Part shown: positions 22,708 through 35,199 of the stretch, piece after piece
Position numbering within the stretch: position 1 is the first letter of the stretch
How the letters are laid out: each line of letters begins with the position of its first letter
Assembly: GCF_000226115.1 (NCBI RefSeq)
Contig: NC_016461.1
Location: 1,054,001 to 1,118,000, forward strand
Direction of reading: 5' to 3'
DNA from: Thermothielavioides terrestris NRRL 8126
Lineage: Eukaryota > Ascomycota > Sordariomycetes > Sordariales > Chaetomiaceae
DNA: 64,000 nt
Position numbers and translations under genes: made by a program
The notes under the pieces: model-generated
Told to the model about the DNA's origin: nothing
Databases searched by the model: none
Seen by the model: only the letters and a program-made list of their open reading frames with translations

Positions 22708-25484
22708 CTTGAAGCGTCTAGAGCGCAAGCCTGGCCGCCCTGCTTGCGGACGGTTGAAGCTCGTTGGCAAAAGGCGTCGAGGAAAAAGTGGGGTAGGCGA
22801 ATGGTTGGCTCGGGGAGGATGTTCGTTGGGAGACTTCGGCCGGAAGCTCCAAGGAAATACGCTCGATCGCTTGTTCCGCTGGTTTTAAACAGGATTGGAG
22901 GAAGCCTAGTTTTGGAGGCTTGTTCGGTAGGGGAATCACGTCGTCAAGAAGAGGCAGCGCTCAGTTCTTTTGGCTACCTACCAACCTGAGCTCCAGTTAG
23001 GTGAAGTTTGGAGCGAAATCGGGCGGGGCACTGCAGTGGAGGGGGGCGCAGCGCCAGGCCAGGGCGCGATGACGTGGGGGCTCCGGGGCCCCGGGGCCCC
23101 GGGCCCGGGCGACAGTGCGCTCACAGCAGGACTGCTCAATGGGGCACATCCCATGTGATCAGTGGTACCTAAGGCACCTCCGCAATAGGTTTCCATACTG
23201 GGCTGACGGGCATTATTGAAATTCAATTCCAGCAAATGAGAGTATTCGGGCATCCGTCCAAGGTGGATAGGAAGATACCTCTGTACTCGAACTCTCTCCC
23301 ACCCATCAATCCCGTTTTCGTCCATGACTGGTCGCTCGCTGCCCGTATAGGTATATACCTATATAACCCACGTGGGCTGGGCTCGCATGTGAGTGAGCTC
23401 AAGAGATACCTTAGTTACTGGGTGTGACCAGTGCCATTCTGCGTCCATCACCAACAATTCTTGGCAATATCATGGTTGTTGGTCGCTCCCGTCATGTTCA
23501 AGAGGCGATGCCTTACTCGCTCGTGGCATTGGATTGCGTTTGAGTGGTTATACTCAAACTTGATTCATGCCGTTCTCATTGCATCACCCAAGAAACACTC
23601 CCAGGACGGACCAAGGATTTACAGACGGGCAAACAATGAATGACAGCGAACCTGGGGTGGAGTACCTTCCCTTGTCTGAGGCGCTCCCGGCAAATCGTGG
23701 AGTACAGTGCCACAGAACACCTGGGCTGCCTCCGCCAAGGTGGCATCGGCCGGCAGAGCGACCAAGACTGCCACTGAGTATGACGAGCCGCGGCACCGGC
23801 CAAACGGCGCGATTGTTTACCAGGAGTTGAGCGAATTGAGCGTCCAGAGTCGGAGCTGACCTGCTGGGCCCGATTACCAATGGAGCTTAACCCGTATTGT
23901 GCCGCGCAGATTGGTAGGTACGGCACATACCTACATGCACATACAGAGCACGCCATCTGCCTCTCTCGGCAACAGCACAGAATCCTTCGGCGCGAAATAT
24001 CTGCTGGTTGGGTGCCGGCATGAAACCCGGATAACTCCCTGGGTAGTGCCAAGGGATCACTGCAGGTACCGGTTGTCCATATTCCAGTGTTGGCACGGAG
24101 GTCAATCTGGCAATAAGTACGGTATCTAGGTACCTCAGTAGGTGCTCAGTGGATTGTGGTTGCAGCACACAAACCAACGTGATCGTTCCCAAGAATCACC
24201 GAGGTGCTGCGCTTAAGAGACCAACCCTGCTAGTGCTGGGACCTGCCACGAGCAGCAGTAGGCGTTGTTGATGCTTTGTTCGCAGCCAGGTTCGGTGCAT
24301 ATACCTACGCACTTGGCACCAGGAGTTCCGCTGTAGTTAGCGTGGAGCGGGTAGGTGCTGATCTGCAGTCCGGCGGTTTCAGATCTGCTGCTGCCGAATG
24401 GCATTGTTTGGGCCGCTGGCCTCGCGCCTGGCTTGGACCCGAAGTGCAGGACCCCAACTCAGAGAGGCGGTAAAATACCACCCACAACTTCGAGAAGTCG
24501 CCAAGCGCACAATCAACTTTGTGCTGCAATACGAGCTCAGCTGTCCGTCGAGAATGCTGTGCGCTGGCAACACAGCCCAGCCCCACGCCGTACGTGTACA
24601 CCACTACACTATTAAGGGTGTCGCCAAGCGAGCCGGCTTCGTTAGACCATCACTGCCGCCCGGAAAGTGTGGAGAACCTGGAAGTTTCCGTACTCGACCT
24701 AAACCGGTCGTCGAGCCTCGAAACGATTAGGTACCTGACCAACCTTAACGCACGGCGTAGATAAGGTACAGGTCATACCTAGCCCGCTTCAAAAGACAAG
24801 ACCACACTACCTACCCGAGAAACCATAATTCCTTGACTCATTGGACCTACCTGACATTAGAAGGGAAAAAGACATCAGGCACGCCAGCAAGAAAGGTACC
24901 TTACCTGGGTCCTCAACTACTGGGTGGCTCCTGCCCAAAGCTGCGGTGGCAGAGCCCGACTCGGAAGCGTGGTCGTCCAATGCCCACGCAGGAACGCAGG
25001 AGACAGTGCTTCGCGCCCTGTTTAGGAAGTCGATCTCTCTCCGCTTTGCTCGTCCCTGCCCCGCCCAAGCACAGCCAACTGCAGCAACCTACCTAGGTAA
25101 CGATCCTGTGGTTGCTCAGAGCTTTGTGCGAAGTGAGACGCCCATCACTTCCCCGCCGTGTGTCTCCAATTTCCCAATTTCCATACCTCCTACCAAACCT
25201 CGCAACCTCGTCCTGGTCGACCGACCCGCCATTCCTTTTCCCTGCATCGATTGGGCCACATGCGAGATCCGGAGCCCACCAGCAACGGGCCTGTTTGTGG
25301 GCAGCTCTGCAGTCAATTGTTGGGCTGCCGGGTGGACTGCCGCGACGAGCACATGGTTGCTCTCCGTTTCGGTCGCTGAAGCAGCGTCTCCTTTCCGCCT
25401 GCGCCTCACCAGCGTGGAGGTGGACAACGCCAGGAGAGTCCATGAAGTCGTCGTCCGTCCGATAGCTTCCAAAGGCCGATAGAA
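22708..25484. other. Divergent promoter region, no gene seen
   Basis: This 2.8-kb spacer separates two divergently transcribed genes and holds their promoters. A GC-rich near-palindrome of GGGGCCCC units lies at about 23082-23106. The stretch just before 25485 is open on the plus strand from 24841 but is in another frame and reads like a translated leader, not a protein. The CCTAGGTA/GGTACCT-type short sequences at 24100-25100 recur, but I see no ordered repeat. Confidence 0.5.
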
Positions 25485-28400
25485 ATGACCGAGAACGAGC
25501 CGCCTGCGCTCGCTGTGCCGGACGATGGCCGAACAACGAGAAGGGGCCGCCTGATGGGGAAGCTCTTTGGCCGCGACCGCGACCGTAAGGCAGCCCACGA
25601 TGACGGCGACCTGGACGACTTCTTGCACGGGGCCCCCGACAAGCTGCAAGTCGTCCACGCGAGCCCGCCCGTGCTCACCAAGATAGACACCAAGACGGCC
25701 ACCCGATACCCCAACGCGCTCAACTTCAATGGGCCCAGCGAGCCTCCGACACGCGAGTACGCGGTGCGACCCCGCGACCCGACAACGAAACCCAAGAAGG
25801 GCCTGGTCGTGAGATTTGCGGACACATACCCGGAGATCATTGGGGAGGGAGGCGACGAGTGCGAGGTTCCCACACTGGAGGTGTCGAGGAGCAAGAAGCA
25901 GAGATCCCAACACGCCGCCGGTGGCTCGGCACGCCCTCGACCCGCAGACGTTGGTGACACCATCCAGGATCCGTTCGGAGACGAGCATGCGGCGGAGCCA
26001 CCCTTCAATCTGGGGCCGCCTCGGCGCACGCAAAATGCCCTCACCGCCGGCTTGGAACCCCCGGCGTCCGTCCTGCCCTCGGCCAACAATACGGGCCGAT
26101 TTCTAGGCGTGCCGAATGCCCCCCAGGATGAAAGACGACGGTCCTTCATTGAGATACAGCAGGCCCAGATGCGTGAGGCCGAAGGGCGGGCTTTTGCTAG
26201 TGCAGTGCGGGCAGCCTCCGGGGACCAGTCCAAGCGTGAGCGTGGGAGTGCGTCGCCAACTTCGTCGGACGGGGGCTCAGACTCGCCTATTACCGCATCT
26301 CCAGATTCAATGCAGCTCCCACAGTCTCAGTCTTCTGCTCCGCCTGCGCAACCGCCGCAAATTCCCGCCAAAGCCCTCCCTCAGCGGCCCCCGTTACCTC
26401 AGATTCCGGTCCCTCCGGAATCGCGCGACATCCCGTCGTCCCACAATCCATTTTCCGCGACGAGCCAGCAGGCAAATTCGCCCGAGAGGCTGAAGAGGAC
26501 TCAGAAGCTCGAGAACAGTCCCACAACGCTCCCCTCGGCCAACTCGGCGTTCCAGCCTCGATTTGACTCGCTAAGGCAGGGAACCAAGATCTCAGAAAAG
26601 GATTATGCGTCCCCCGTTCAACACCAGAACACCATGAGTTTTCAAGATGTCGTGGCGGCTGCCTCCGACGACGCTATGAGCGCGTTTGTCACCCGCACGC
26701 GGCACCTGTTCGAGCTTTTCCGCCTGCACGCCGAGAGCGTCCGACCGCTGGTCTCTTGCTCGCCACATGATCTGGCTAGGGCAGCTGTGTGGTGGTTTCT
26801 GACGGGCCGAACGGCGCTGGAAGTCGCCATCAGGGAACGGCCGTCTACACCCGAATCGCAGAGGAAGAACGAGATGGCAAAGCAGCAGGCTTACGCTGAT
26901 TTGGCCAAGGGTTACTGGCTCCTAGAAGAAGCCATGCCTGAGGTGGTGAGCAGCGGGCGGAGCCCGCCTGACTTGCAGGCTGAGAATGTTCGAGGAACGC
27001 TCAACTCCAGCTTGAAGAAGCTTGCCGTGTCCATGAAGAGAAACGGTTTTCTGCCACCCGCAGAGGCCTTCCTCCCTCAAATGGTCGACAGGACCATCTG
27101 GCTCGACTATCCCCCGCTATCTCAAGACATCAAGCTTCTGCTGTGGGGTTCCAGTTCTGCGTTTTCCCAAGGCCAGGAAAACGCTGGAATGACCATATTA
27201 GAATCCATGCCACTAGGCGATTCGGCAACCACGTTCTGCTTTGCCCGTTTTCAAGTCGATGCGTTCCTGACGGAGCTGGGGAGGGAGTCACAGCGGCTGT
27301 ATCTCCCTTGCTTCTTGTCGACGGTCAGGCCCCAGACCCAGCCCGACATAGCTTTCGTTCTCGCCAGCCAGAACGGTGCAGTGCAGCTTCGGGTCTCAGG
27401 CGACAAAAACGTTGGTCCGGTGATGGAGGACGTGCGCTGGCGTGCAGAGAACTGCAGTCTCGAGCTGAGGCTGCCTCGGGGCTTCATTCTTATCGTCCAG
27501 TGCACGCAGCAGGCCTTCACAACGCTGCGCAGCATGTACGAATCCAGCGCAAAAGTCCATTCGACCCTTTACCCGAGGCAGGATGAGACCTGCATCTTCA
27601 GGTCGACTCTCCGGGCGTTCCAATATTTTGACAACGACCCGCAAGCAAGGCAGTTTCCCAAGGAGTCGATTCCGAACTGTGAGGTTGCCCTGTTCGAGCG
27701 TTTGTTTAGGGAGGGGGCGGCGACAGGCCCGCGGACCTATCACCGGGGCTATCGCATCGCGGTCGTCACGGGCCCGCGGACCAAGACATTGAGTGGTGTC
27801 AACCAGATCTACTCTCCCCAAACGCCCATCCACTTCGGGTTCTTGCGGAGCGAGGCGAACCATCCTGCCCTGTCGCTCAAGTTTGACAACGGCCGGTTCA
27901 AAGGGAACATGGTCTTGTCATTTGCTGATGAAAAGGAGAGACTGCGGATGCATAGTCTGCTGATCGGAACCGCCCTGGACCGCGGCGAAAGCGTTTCTGG
28001 TGAGGTGCCCCTCCAGGCTGTCTGGTTCTCTGAGAGGTACGGCGACTCTCGCGACAAGGGCCTGCAGCTTCTCTCGACACTGTCATGGAATAAGGTCAGG
28101 GTCATCAACTCCGACAACGACGGCGACAAGCCCTCGTGCGTCCTCGCCGACAGACTGCGCGTCGTGTATGAGTGCAAGGACGGCACCTTAACCGACCGCA
28201 TCAACGTCGCCCCGGGAGAGCTCAAGCTCCGACTGGACGTCCAGAACCCAAGCTGCCTGATGGTCTTCCGGCAACCCCAATCCGACATCACCGTGGCCGT
28301 CACCAAAGCCAAAGCGTCGCGAGACTTATCCGCCGGCGGCCTGAGCCAAGCATTGGACACCCTCAAGCAGTCGGCCACCATTCGCACCTTCATGTTTCCC

Positions 28401-28983
28401 AAGCTCGAGGATCTCCACGTGTTCCAGACGGCGATCACGGGCTTCAAGGTGCTCTTCGACGGCATTGCTTCCGCCTTCGCCATTTCGCGCCGCCGTATGG
28501 TGGTGCCGATCCACAAGAAGTGGGAAGCCGGTGCGACGAGGATACAAGTGGTGCAGCAGGACGGCGTGGCCCAGCTGCTTGCGTTCTTCGAGGATTTCAG
28601 CCACGGCGAGTGCATGGGGTTCCATCTCAAGGGCACCGACGTGTTCGAGGTGTTTAGCAGAGGCGGAAAGGCAGGGCTCAAGATCGACGATGCCAAGTTT
28701 CCACTACCGAAGGTGCTTGCCCCCGAGGTAGATGAGGCGCAGAAGGCGGCGGATGCGGCGTTTCTGTGTCTGGACTTGCCGGAGCTGCCTGGGGAGCATG
28801 ATGACATATCAATCCTCTTTGACAGTGAAGCGGGTAAGTGCATCAATCAAGAATCGCGGCGTACCCTGTCTGGATGTTGACTGACGAACGTTTTGTGTGT
28901 GGGTAGAACGCGACAGGCTGGTCGCTTGTCTCCCGGCACCCGTCAAGGGCTCACGGCTACCCAAGATCAAGGGGATGACATGA
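25485..28983 (+). CDS. Large conserved-looking fungal protein of unknown function
   Basis: Two exons (25485-28833 and 28907-28983) give 1141 residues; the GTAAGT donor at 28834 and TAG acceptor at 28905-28906 replace a short read-through tail by ERDRLVACLPAPVKG. I do not recognise the protein. Residues 1-380 are mostly disordered, rich in Pro, Ser and Gln, with an island LVVRFADTYPEIIGEGGDE at about residue 107 that looks constrained. From about 385 to 520 the sequence is helical (FQDVVAAASDDAMSAFVTRT). The rest, to 1141, is mixed beta/alpha with no repeated motif I can align. The ending DDISILFDSEAERDRLVACL has the shape of the last strand and helix of a PH-like domain, so one or more PH-like modules are possible. 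No transmembrane span or catalytic motif is visible. The GC content and splice signals match the neighbours, so it does not look transferred. Confidence 0.8.
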
Positions 28984-29566
28984 TAAGGAATGGAGCAAAG
29001 TCAGCAGTGAGCGGAGCGAGTGCAGCTGAGGGGATGCGTATCCTGCGATTAGATATGAAGCACGAGATACCCTCTGGAATCTACCTTGGGTTGTCAAAAG
29101 ATCAAGGCCTTTTTTTCTTCTCTCTCTTTTTGTCTTTTTTTTGTTTTTGTTTTGTTCGATATAGTAGGCATAGCCTCGCGGGGATCATGCATAGCTGGAT
29201 GTGGGAACTTCTTCATCGGGACGTTAGGTGCCTATTTACAGGTCAAGATTCTGCAACTCAGATCGATATTGTTTCCGCGATGCGTGCCCTCCATGCCACC
29301 GACGGCATGATACAGAAGATAAATGACAAAGACCATATTTGGTGTGTCCATACGCCGACGCCCCAACTCCGTTTGCAAGCCTGCGCCTGGGTTTCTGTCC
29401 GCTGCACATATCAACGACGTATGATGGACGCCACCGCCCCGGTGGCCATTGTTTTGGCTCTCAAAATCGCCAAACGAAAGGCAATACTGCGTTCCCGCAC
29501 CCGAAGCGCGCCAGCTCAGCCACCCCGCTCTCACTATTTTCAGCCTTCAGCCTTCTTCCAATTATT
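28984..29566. other. Convergent spacer with T-rich tract
   Basis: The 580 bp between the unknown gene and the U2AF gene carry both 3' ends. A T/C-rich stretch lies at 29107-29157. The open frames here are not convincing. Confidence 0.6.
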
Positions 29567-30193
29567 TTAGTACCTCCTCCTCACCGGCTCCGGGCTAGGC
29601 GATCTCGTCGGGCTGCGAGACCGTGGCTTCATCTTAAGCCACTTCTTGGTCGCCAACTGCAGCTCCCTCTCGAGCTCCGGACTCGGGTCCTTGCGGTGGA
29701 TGAAGTTGCAGAAGCCGCCGCGCACGCAGCCCTCGCCGCTGTTGAGCCGGCAGCAGGCCTCTCGGAAGTCCGTCACGGGACTCAGCTCGCAGTAGATGGG
29801 GCGGGCGGCGTACCAGCGCGAGTTGAGGGCGTCGCACGCCTTCTGCGCGCTGTCCTCGTACTTGAAGCGCGCGTACACGTTGCCGATCAGGTGGTCGTTG
29901 TTGTTGTCGCACACGACCAGCTCCTCGAGCTCGCCGTACTTGCACATCTCGCACCAGATGTCCTCGTAGAAGGCGTCGAAGTGGTTCTGCAGCTGCGACG
30001 CGTTCATGCGGTTCTTGGGGTCGAAGGCCGGGTTCTGGTACAGGTTCGGCATCAGGATCGTCTGGCTGTACGATGGCTTGACGTGCTTGCGGCTGCACCG
30101 GTCGCCGTGGCGGCAGGCGCCGATCTTGTAGTAGAAGGAGCAGTTGACTTTGTCCTGCTCGGTGCCGAAGATCGAGGCAAGGAAGTTGGCCAT
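29567..30193 (-). CDS. Splicing factor U2AF small subunit (U2AF35/U2AF23)
   Basis: One uninterrupted exon encodes 208 residues, close to the size of fission yeast U2AF23. The protein recognises the AG of the 3' splice site with the large subunit during early spliceosome assembly in the nucleus. Zinc finger 1 is C18-x8-C27-x5-C33-x3-H37 with S34 in place, the residue mutated in human leukaemias. The atypical RRM (UHM) spans about 43-146, including NVYARFKYED as its RNP-like strand. Zinc finger 2 is C148 ... C156 ... C162 ... H166. The C-terminus is a short RS tail (RSRSPTRSPSPEP). The open frame continues upstream to 30358, but the ATG at 30193 gives the family's conserved MANFLASIFGTEQDKVNC start, so the longer form is rejected. 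It is convergent with the gene ending at 28983. Confidence 0.97.
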   Translation of the reverse strand: MANFLASIFGTEQDKVNCSFYYKIGACRHGDRCSRKHVKPSYSQTILMPNLYQNPAFDPKNRMNASQLQNHFDAFYEDIWCEMCKYGELEELVVCDNNNDHLIGNVYARFKYEDSAQKACDALNSRWYAARPIYCELSPVTDFREACCRLNSGEGCVRGGFCNFIHRKDPSPELERELQLATKKWLKMKPRSRSPTRSPSPEPVRRRY

Positions 30194-30470
30194 GTTTGAT
30201 TTTGATTTTCGGATCCTGTGCTTGCTGCGATCAAGCGAGACTTTGGTCGGCGGGCTGTTGAACCGTGGTTGCTGCAGATGATCTGGAAGATTGGCGTTCT
30301 GGAAACAGAGCAGAATGCGAACAGGCAAGAAAATGCCCCTCCTGTCGATTTGCCACAAGTGGCTGATCAGGGCGCGTTGATGCTCATTGGCTGAGTAGCA
30401 ATGCCAAGATGCAAGGCTGACGGGGTGTGGCTGAAGCTTCCAGAAGCCAGCCGATAACTGAATACCCGTG
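30194..30470. other. U2AF promoter/leader up to the transposon edge
   Basis: The 277 bp upstream of the U2AF start run directly into the left end of the Tc1/mariner-like element at 30471, so the transposon sits within about 280 bp of the U2AF start codon. No other feature is seen. Confidence 0.6.
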
Positions 30471-30472
30471 TA

Positions 30473-30507
30473 CAGTGCTCCCCTGGTTTGTTTGTTAGTT
30501 TAGTACT
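30473..30507 (+). repeat. Left terminal inverted repeat of the Tc1-like element
   Basis: This end matches the inverted sequence at 40051-40085 for about 20 of the outer 30 bases, and matches more closely the 3' end of the small derivative at 40422-40456, because both are the transposase-3' end of the family. The shared core is GTTTGTTTGTTAGT. Confidence 0.8.
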
Positions 30508-30559
30508 TACGGTGGACCACAACAAGGGTTTGAAAGCTAATCAACAATGGATTATAAAA

Positions 30560-31650
30560 ACTATATAGTACTTAATCTTCTATAGAAAAACAGAAGCGAA
30601 ACAGGTCACTCTCAGTACCCTATATACTCCTTCTGATTCTCAATCACCTAGGCTAGCCACCTTAGCATAGAATGAACTAACCGCAACAGATAGTTAGAGG
30701 GCACTATATTCCACGCCTATAAAATAGCTTCCTTTAATACCTCGCTAATTAGCTAAATAGGATAGTTGCGTTCGATTTATCGCTTTATCTAAACCTATAT
30801 ATATTTAATAGAATTAAGGTCCAGAGAGTAGAGAGGCTAGGTAATAATAAATACACTAGGGAAGTGTTTCACTATATACTCTTTAGTCGACCTAGAGCTA
30901 TAAGCTAGAGCATTATCCTGTTAGAGCTTAAAGGTTGGGTTTTCTACCTAAAATTAGTAGAACAAAGGAAGAATATACTCTTAGTAGGTAGCTAAGTTGA
31001 TCTTGCCCTAGGACTTTTCTTACACTAAATATATACCCTTGCTCCTACTAGCGAAATAGCTCTAGAACATCTAGCCGTTAGCCTATTACTAAATTATAGC
31101 GAAGTCTTAAAGATCTTCATCTAGGAAAATAGTAACGTATTTATAGCTAGAACTAAGGCTATTAACCTAGGTTTCATTAGACTAGATCTATTGCTCCTAA
31201 TCAATAGGGCGGAGGTGAGCCTACTATTAGGCAAATACAAAGCGTAGTTGCTAAGTCTTTAGTATAAGTGGCTATCGTATTGGTTAAAGGGTTCGAACAA
31301 CGCCCTAGCCTTCTATTATATAGCAAATAGCGTAAGTACTATAAAGCGCAAGAGCTAGAAGTATCTTTTATATTTGTTCCTATAGAAGGAAGCGCTTTAA
31401 AGCCTTAAGTATATTAACGAAGTTGCAAATTAGTTCCTACACTTCCTTTAGAACAATCGGCACCTAGCTATACTCCGAAAACTGTAGCTTGTTAGGAGCG
31501 TAGAGGGCGTATTAGACTTGCCGCTAGGTAAGGTTCATCGCCTTAGCGATCTATAGCATAGTCATCTTAATATAGATATATAATGCCTTAGCGATAACCC
31601 TCTCTTCGTATATAGTAGATTAGTTCTTTTATAGAGGTACAACGGTAGAA
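30560..31650 (-). pseudogene. Tc1/mariner transposase remnant
   Basis: No open frame survives, but reading the minus strand through its stops shows the family pattern in order: an N-terminal helix-turn-helix (about 31570-31500), then the DDE catalytic region with QDNA (about 30918) and the YSLDLNSIKY block (about 30830), then a C-terminal EVLKEAI/LQAWN stretch (about 30730). Most damage fits C-to-T and G-to-A change, for example Gln codons turned into TAG/TAA. The start coordinate is given above the end because the gene runs on the minus strand from high to low. Confidence 0.7.
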
Positions 31651-32095
31651 GGATAGTTGGTAAAAGATAGGTTGGCTAGGTCAATCTATAGGCGCAAAGG
31701 CGAGGGCGAAGGAGGGGGGTCGAAGCTATTAGAAGAATCAGAGCTTGGGTAAGCTAGGAGGTCAGCTGTCGAGAGCTCCTTAGAAGGAATATCTAGAAGA
31801 CTAGATTAACTAAGAAAATACAAGACAATTAGGGAAAATAGATATACCTACTAGGTAGGCCAGACTTTGTAGCATATTTAGTAGCCTAGCGCGTATTGAA
31901 TACCTAGATAGCTTTAGCCTATAGTATTAAAGGAAGGCTAGGTTCTTTAACCTCTTCTAATTCCTTGGTATCGGCTAGGAAATCAGGGTCTTCACTGTAT
32001 TCGTCGTCGTCGTCGTTGTTCAACAGTGGGTCAGCCTATCGCAGCTAGGACTAACTAGCTGGCAGTTGCCGTAGTATAATGGCCTGCAGGTTAGC

Positions 32096-32100
32096 GATAT
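32096..32100. repeat. Target site duplication GATAT (left copy)
   Basis: GATAT directly precedes the left LTR at 32101 and is repeated directly after the right LTR at 39418-39422. Five-base duplications are usual for Ty3/Gypsy integrases. Confidence 0.9.
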
Positions 32101-32486
32101 TGTCACGGCAAGGCAAAACAAGTGCTAGATAACTCGTAGCTGAATTGATCCTCGATTAACAAAGACTTCAAGTCTGAGGAGAGAGAGGGAAACTATCAAT
32201 ATATAGGTGGAAAACTATGCTCAAATACCTTAGGTAGTGCATATAGACAATTTGTAGTGGGGCTACAATTTATAATAGGGCTACAAAGTCTATATATTGT
32301 AGGGTAAGACGTGGTTCGCCTTATTAGTACATTTTTCCTTATTAGTAAGTCAACTCCTCCCTTCTAATCTGGAAGTCGACTCGAATCCTATAGATCTATC
32401 AACTTAGGAGGTTATATAAATGTATAGTCACGTAACAGGTCTATACGCAAGTTATATAACGGTGGTCAGTGTACTATGCCGTTATA
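32101..32486 (-). repeat. LTR (3' LTR of the minus-strand Gypsy element)
   Basis: This 386-bp direct repeat begins TGTCACGGCAAGG and pairs with 39032-39417 of exactly the same length. Differences between the two copies are nearly all C/T or G/A. The first 100 bases of this copy are the less mutated ones, and its last 250 bases the more mutated. The polypurine tract (minus-strand GAGAGGGGGGTGA) abuts it at 32487-32499, which fixes it as the 3' LTR of an element read on the minus strand. Confidence 0.95.
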
Positions 32487-32499
32487 TCACCCCCCTCTC
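32487..32499 (-). other. Polypurine tract of the Gypsy element
   Basis: On the minus strand the bases next to the 3' LTR read GAGAGGGGGGTGA. A purine run there is the primer for plus-strand DNA synthesis in LTR retrotransposons. No such run abuts the other LTR, which supports the minus-strand orientation. Confidence 0.75.
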
Positions 32500-33479
32500 G
32501 AAAAAGCGTTATACCTATACAATGGATACGTTGTAGTCCCCTACTAGCTATTAGTAATTAAGAGAATTGGCTTACAAGTCCATTTTTTACGAAGTTTATA
32601 CAATTGAGTTCTATAGAACTTGGAAATCTGCCCTACAACCTGCTAGGCTATGTAAGATGCTACATCTAGGCCAGTAGGTATACGAGGGAGCTAGGATAAA
32701 ATGTTATCCTACGACCTTATAGTAGGTTCATATATATATACAACGTCTCCTAGATCGAGTTAAATTACATTGTCTTTTAGATACTAGCAGGTTATTATCT
32801 AAGTGTTTATTATCGAAGTAATCCTTTTTATAAGCTTTTAGCTATTATAGTAATTGCCAAGGTAGCCTAGCTATATAGGAGAATTCTTCGTAGAATTTCT
32901 AAAGGCGGTATAGTATATTTTTAAAATTAGTAGCGTTGTACTATTTAGGGTCCTTGCCCTAACCGATCTACTAAGTATAATACTAGAGTTTTCTTTTAAA
33001 TATCTAGAAGGTAAGAATCTTTTCAACTTACTATTCTAATTCGCTGTCCACCTTAATTAGCGGCTTAGGCTAGGGTTCCTAGCCTAGTAACAAGTCGTTT
33101 AGTACCCTCTAGAGTCGGTCTAAGGTAAATATTAGGTATATCTTCTAGGTCTTAGGTAGCTTTAGCTTATAAGAGTAACCCTTCTTAGCGATAATCAGAA
33201 AAAGCCTAGCAACTAGGTAGTCGAGCTTATCACTTAGTCGGTTTGTCTACTAGTAGCCCTTTATAATATAGACCTTTTAACTAACTTTAAATTCTTCTAG
33301 CCGCTAATACTTATCTACTTACTACTTTTAAGCTTCCTAGACTTTCTATATACTTTCCCTAGCGAATTGGATAGTGGAATTGATTCTAAAGAGTATCTCT
33401 TAGGCTTTAGTGCAATCAAGCTTATCCTTAGCGCTACTAAACTCTTAGGTATACTTTTACTAATTATAGATTATCTAGA

Positions 33480-34100
33480 GGAGTATATTAGTCTTAACTT
33501 TAAATAGGGCAACGCTAATAGATAAGTAGGGTAAAATAGCTTAAGTAAAATCTATTATAGGCAGTAATTCTAACTAATTGTCTTAGAAATAGTTAACAAA
33601 GGGGTATAGACGCTAGTCGAGGTATTGATTTATAATTTTAGTCTACCTATCCGTCTAGGAGTATTCTAAAGAAGAGAGGTATAGGTTAATTCTAAGGATC
33701 TTATAGAACTTGTCCTAGAATACTAAGATAAACTAAGGTTCTTAGTCCAAAGTAATCGATTCTAGGGCTCTATAGATATACTAAATATACTAGTAGTAGA
33801 GTTGTACTATCTCTTTAGTAATAGTAGTCTTATAGTAGGGGAGTAAGTAGTTACGCTTCCCTAAATGGTTTACTACAACGAAGACTTGGTCGTAGCCCAA
33901 CTTGTCCTAGGGAATTGTATAGAAGTCTATAGTAACGTGCTACCAAGGTCTTGTAGAGACTTCTAGGGGCTTAAGGAGGCCTAGTAGCTTGTTATAGGGT
34001 ATATAGAAACGTTGGTAGGTCTAGCAATTCTAGATGAATATATTGATATCTTCTATTTGCTTTAGCTAGAAGTATTATCTCTAGACCAACTCTTATATCT
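33480..34100 (-). pseudogene. Gypsy integrase remnant
   Basis: The minus-strand reading keeps the order IAHLGRNK-like zinc-binding region, an HVTIDF block with the first catalytic Asp, TLDQEPQF with the second and a TDRQTE block with the catalytic Glu. Several stops interrupt it. The coordinates are approximate and run from high to low because the strand is minus. Confidence 0.75.
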
Positions 34101-35199
34101 TATTCCTACCTAAATAAGCTATAGAGATCTAGTCGTAGATCTTAGCTAATAAATAAGTTTATAAGTAACTATCTAGTAGAACTATTAGCCTACCTCCCTT
34201 TAATAAGAGGCTATTATCGCTTAGGGTCTAGTTGATATTATTCTAATAGGTAAGTTCCTAGAAACTCTCTAGGGCTTTACTCTCCTAGTTCGCTTTAAAG
34301 ATAGTATCTACTAGTTTATATCCTTCGAGCTACTATAAGTAGGATAGCTTAGATTCGTTAGCTTTAATTTAATAGATTATATATCGTAAATCGCACTTAG
34401 TAGGCTCCTTAGATAGTAACTCTAGTTCCTCTAAGATCTATAAGTCTAGCTTGCTCTTAGGGAGGACCGTCTAGGTATAGTAAGCTTCTTAGACTTCCTT
34501 CTAGGTAGCGAGCTCTTTAACCTTGTAGAACAGGGCATTAGTAACAGTGTTCTACTTTCTAAGGCGGTAGACAATTTGAAAATCTAGGGCAAAGAGGAGC
34601 TTAGCCTATCCGACTTGTTATATATTAAGTAGCCTCTTCTATATAAAGTATTGTAACGTATAGTGGTTAAATAAGATGTTAAACCACTACTAGAGGCTAA
34701 GTAGCATTGGGTACTATTTTTCAATAGTATATACAATGGCAAAGAGCTCCTTATTGTAAATAGAGTAATTGCTTTCTAGTCTAGACATTATTTTTAAAAA
34801 GAACGTAATAGGGTACTAACCATTATTATACTTCTACTAGAAGACTCTAGCTATAACTCCACTAGATATATTGACTTTGATTTAGCTCTCTCTAGTAAGA
34901 TTATAGTATTTAAGGAGTAGGGTATTAGTCATTCGCCTCTTAAGTTCTTAGAAGGCTTCCTTATACTCTTTGGTCTACTTGAACAGTTTTCCCTTAACGA
35001 TTAGGCGCTATAGGGGGTATATAATCCTTCTATACTTATAGACAAATTGATAGTAAAAGTTATAAAATCTAAGGAAGGCTTGTACTCCCTATATAGTAGT
35101 AGATCGGTCCTAAGAAACTACTGTCTCGATTTTCTTCAAGTCTACTTAGACGCCTTTAGTGCTAACGATAAACCTAAAAAACTTAGTTTCAGTAGTATA

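Noticed and set aside
24841..25482. 213-codon open frame directly before the unknown gene
   Set aside because: It runs into the leader of the next gene in a different frame, has no recognisable features and no supporting splice link.
29339..30199. 286-codon plus-strand open frame over the U2AF gene
   Set aside because: It is the antisense shadow of the strongly conserved U2AF protein.
31280..31310. GGTTCGAAC sequence resembling a tRNA B box
   Set aside because: It lies in the RIP-damaged transposon and no cloverleaf or A box surrounds it. I found no tRNA or rRNA in the window.
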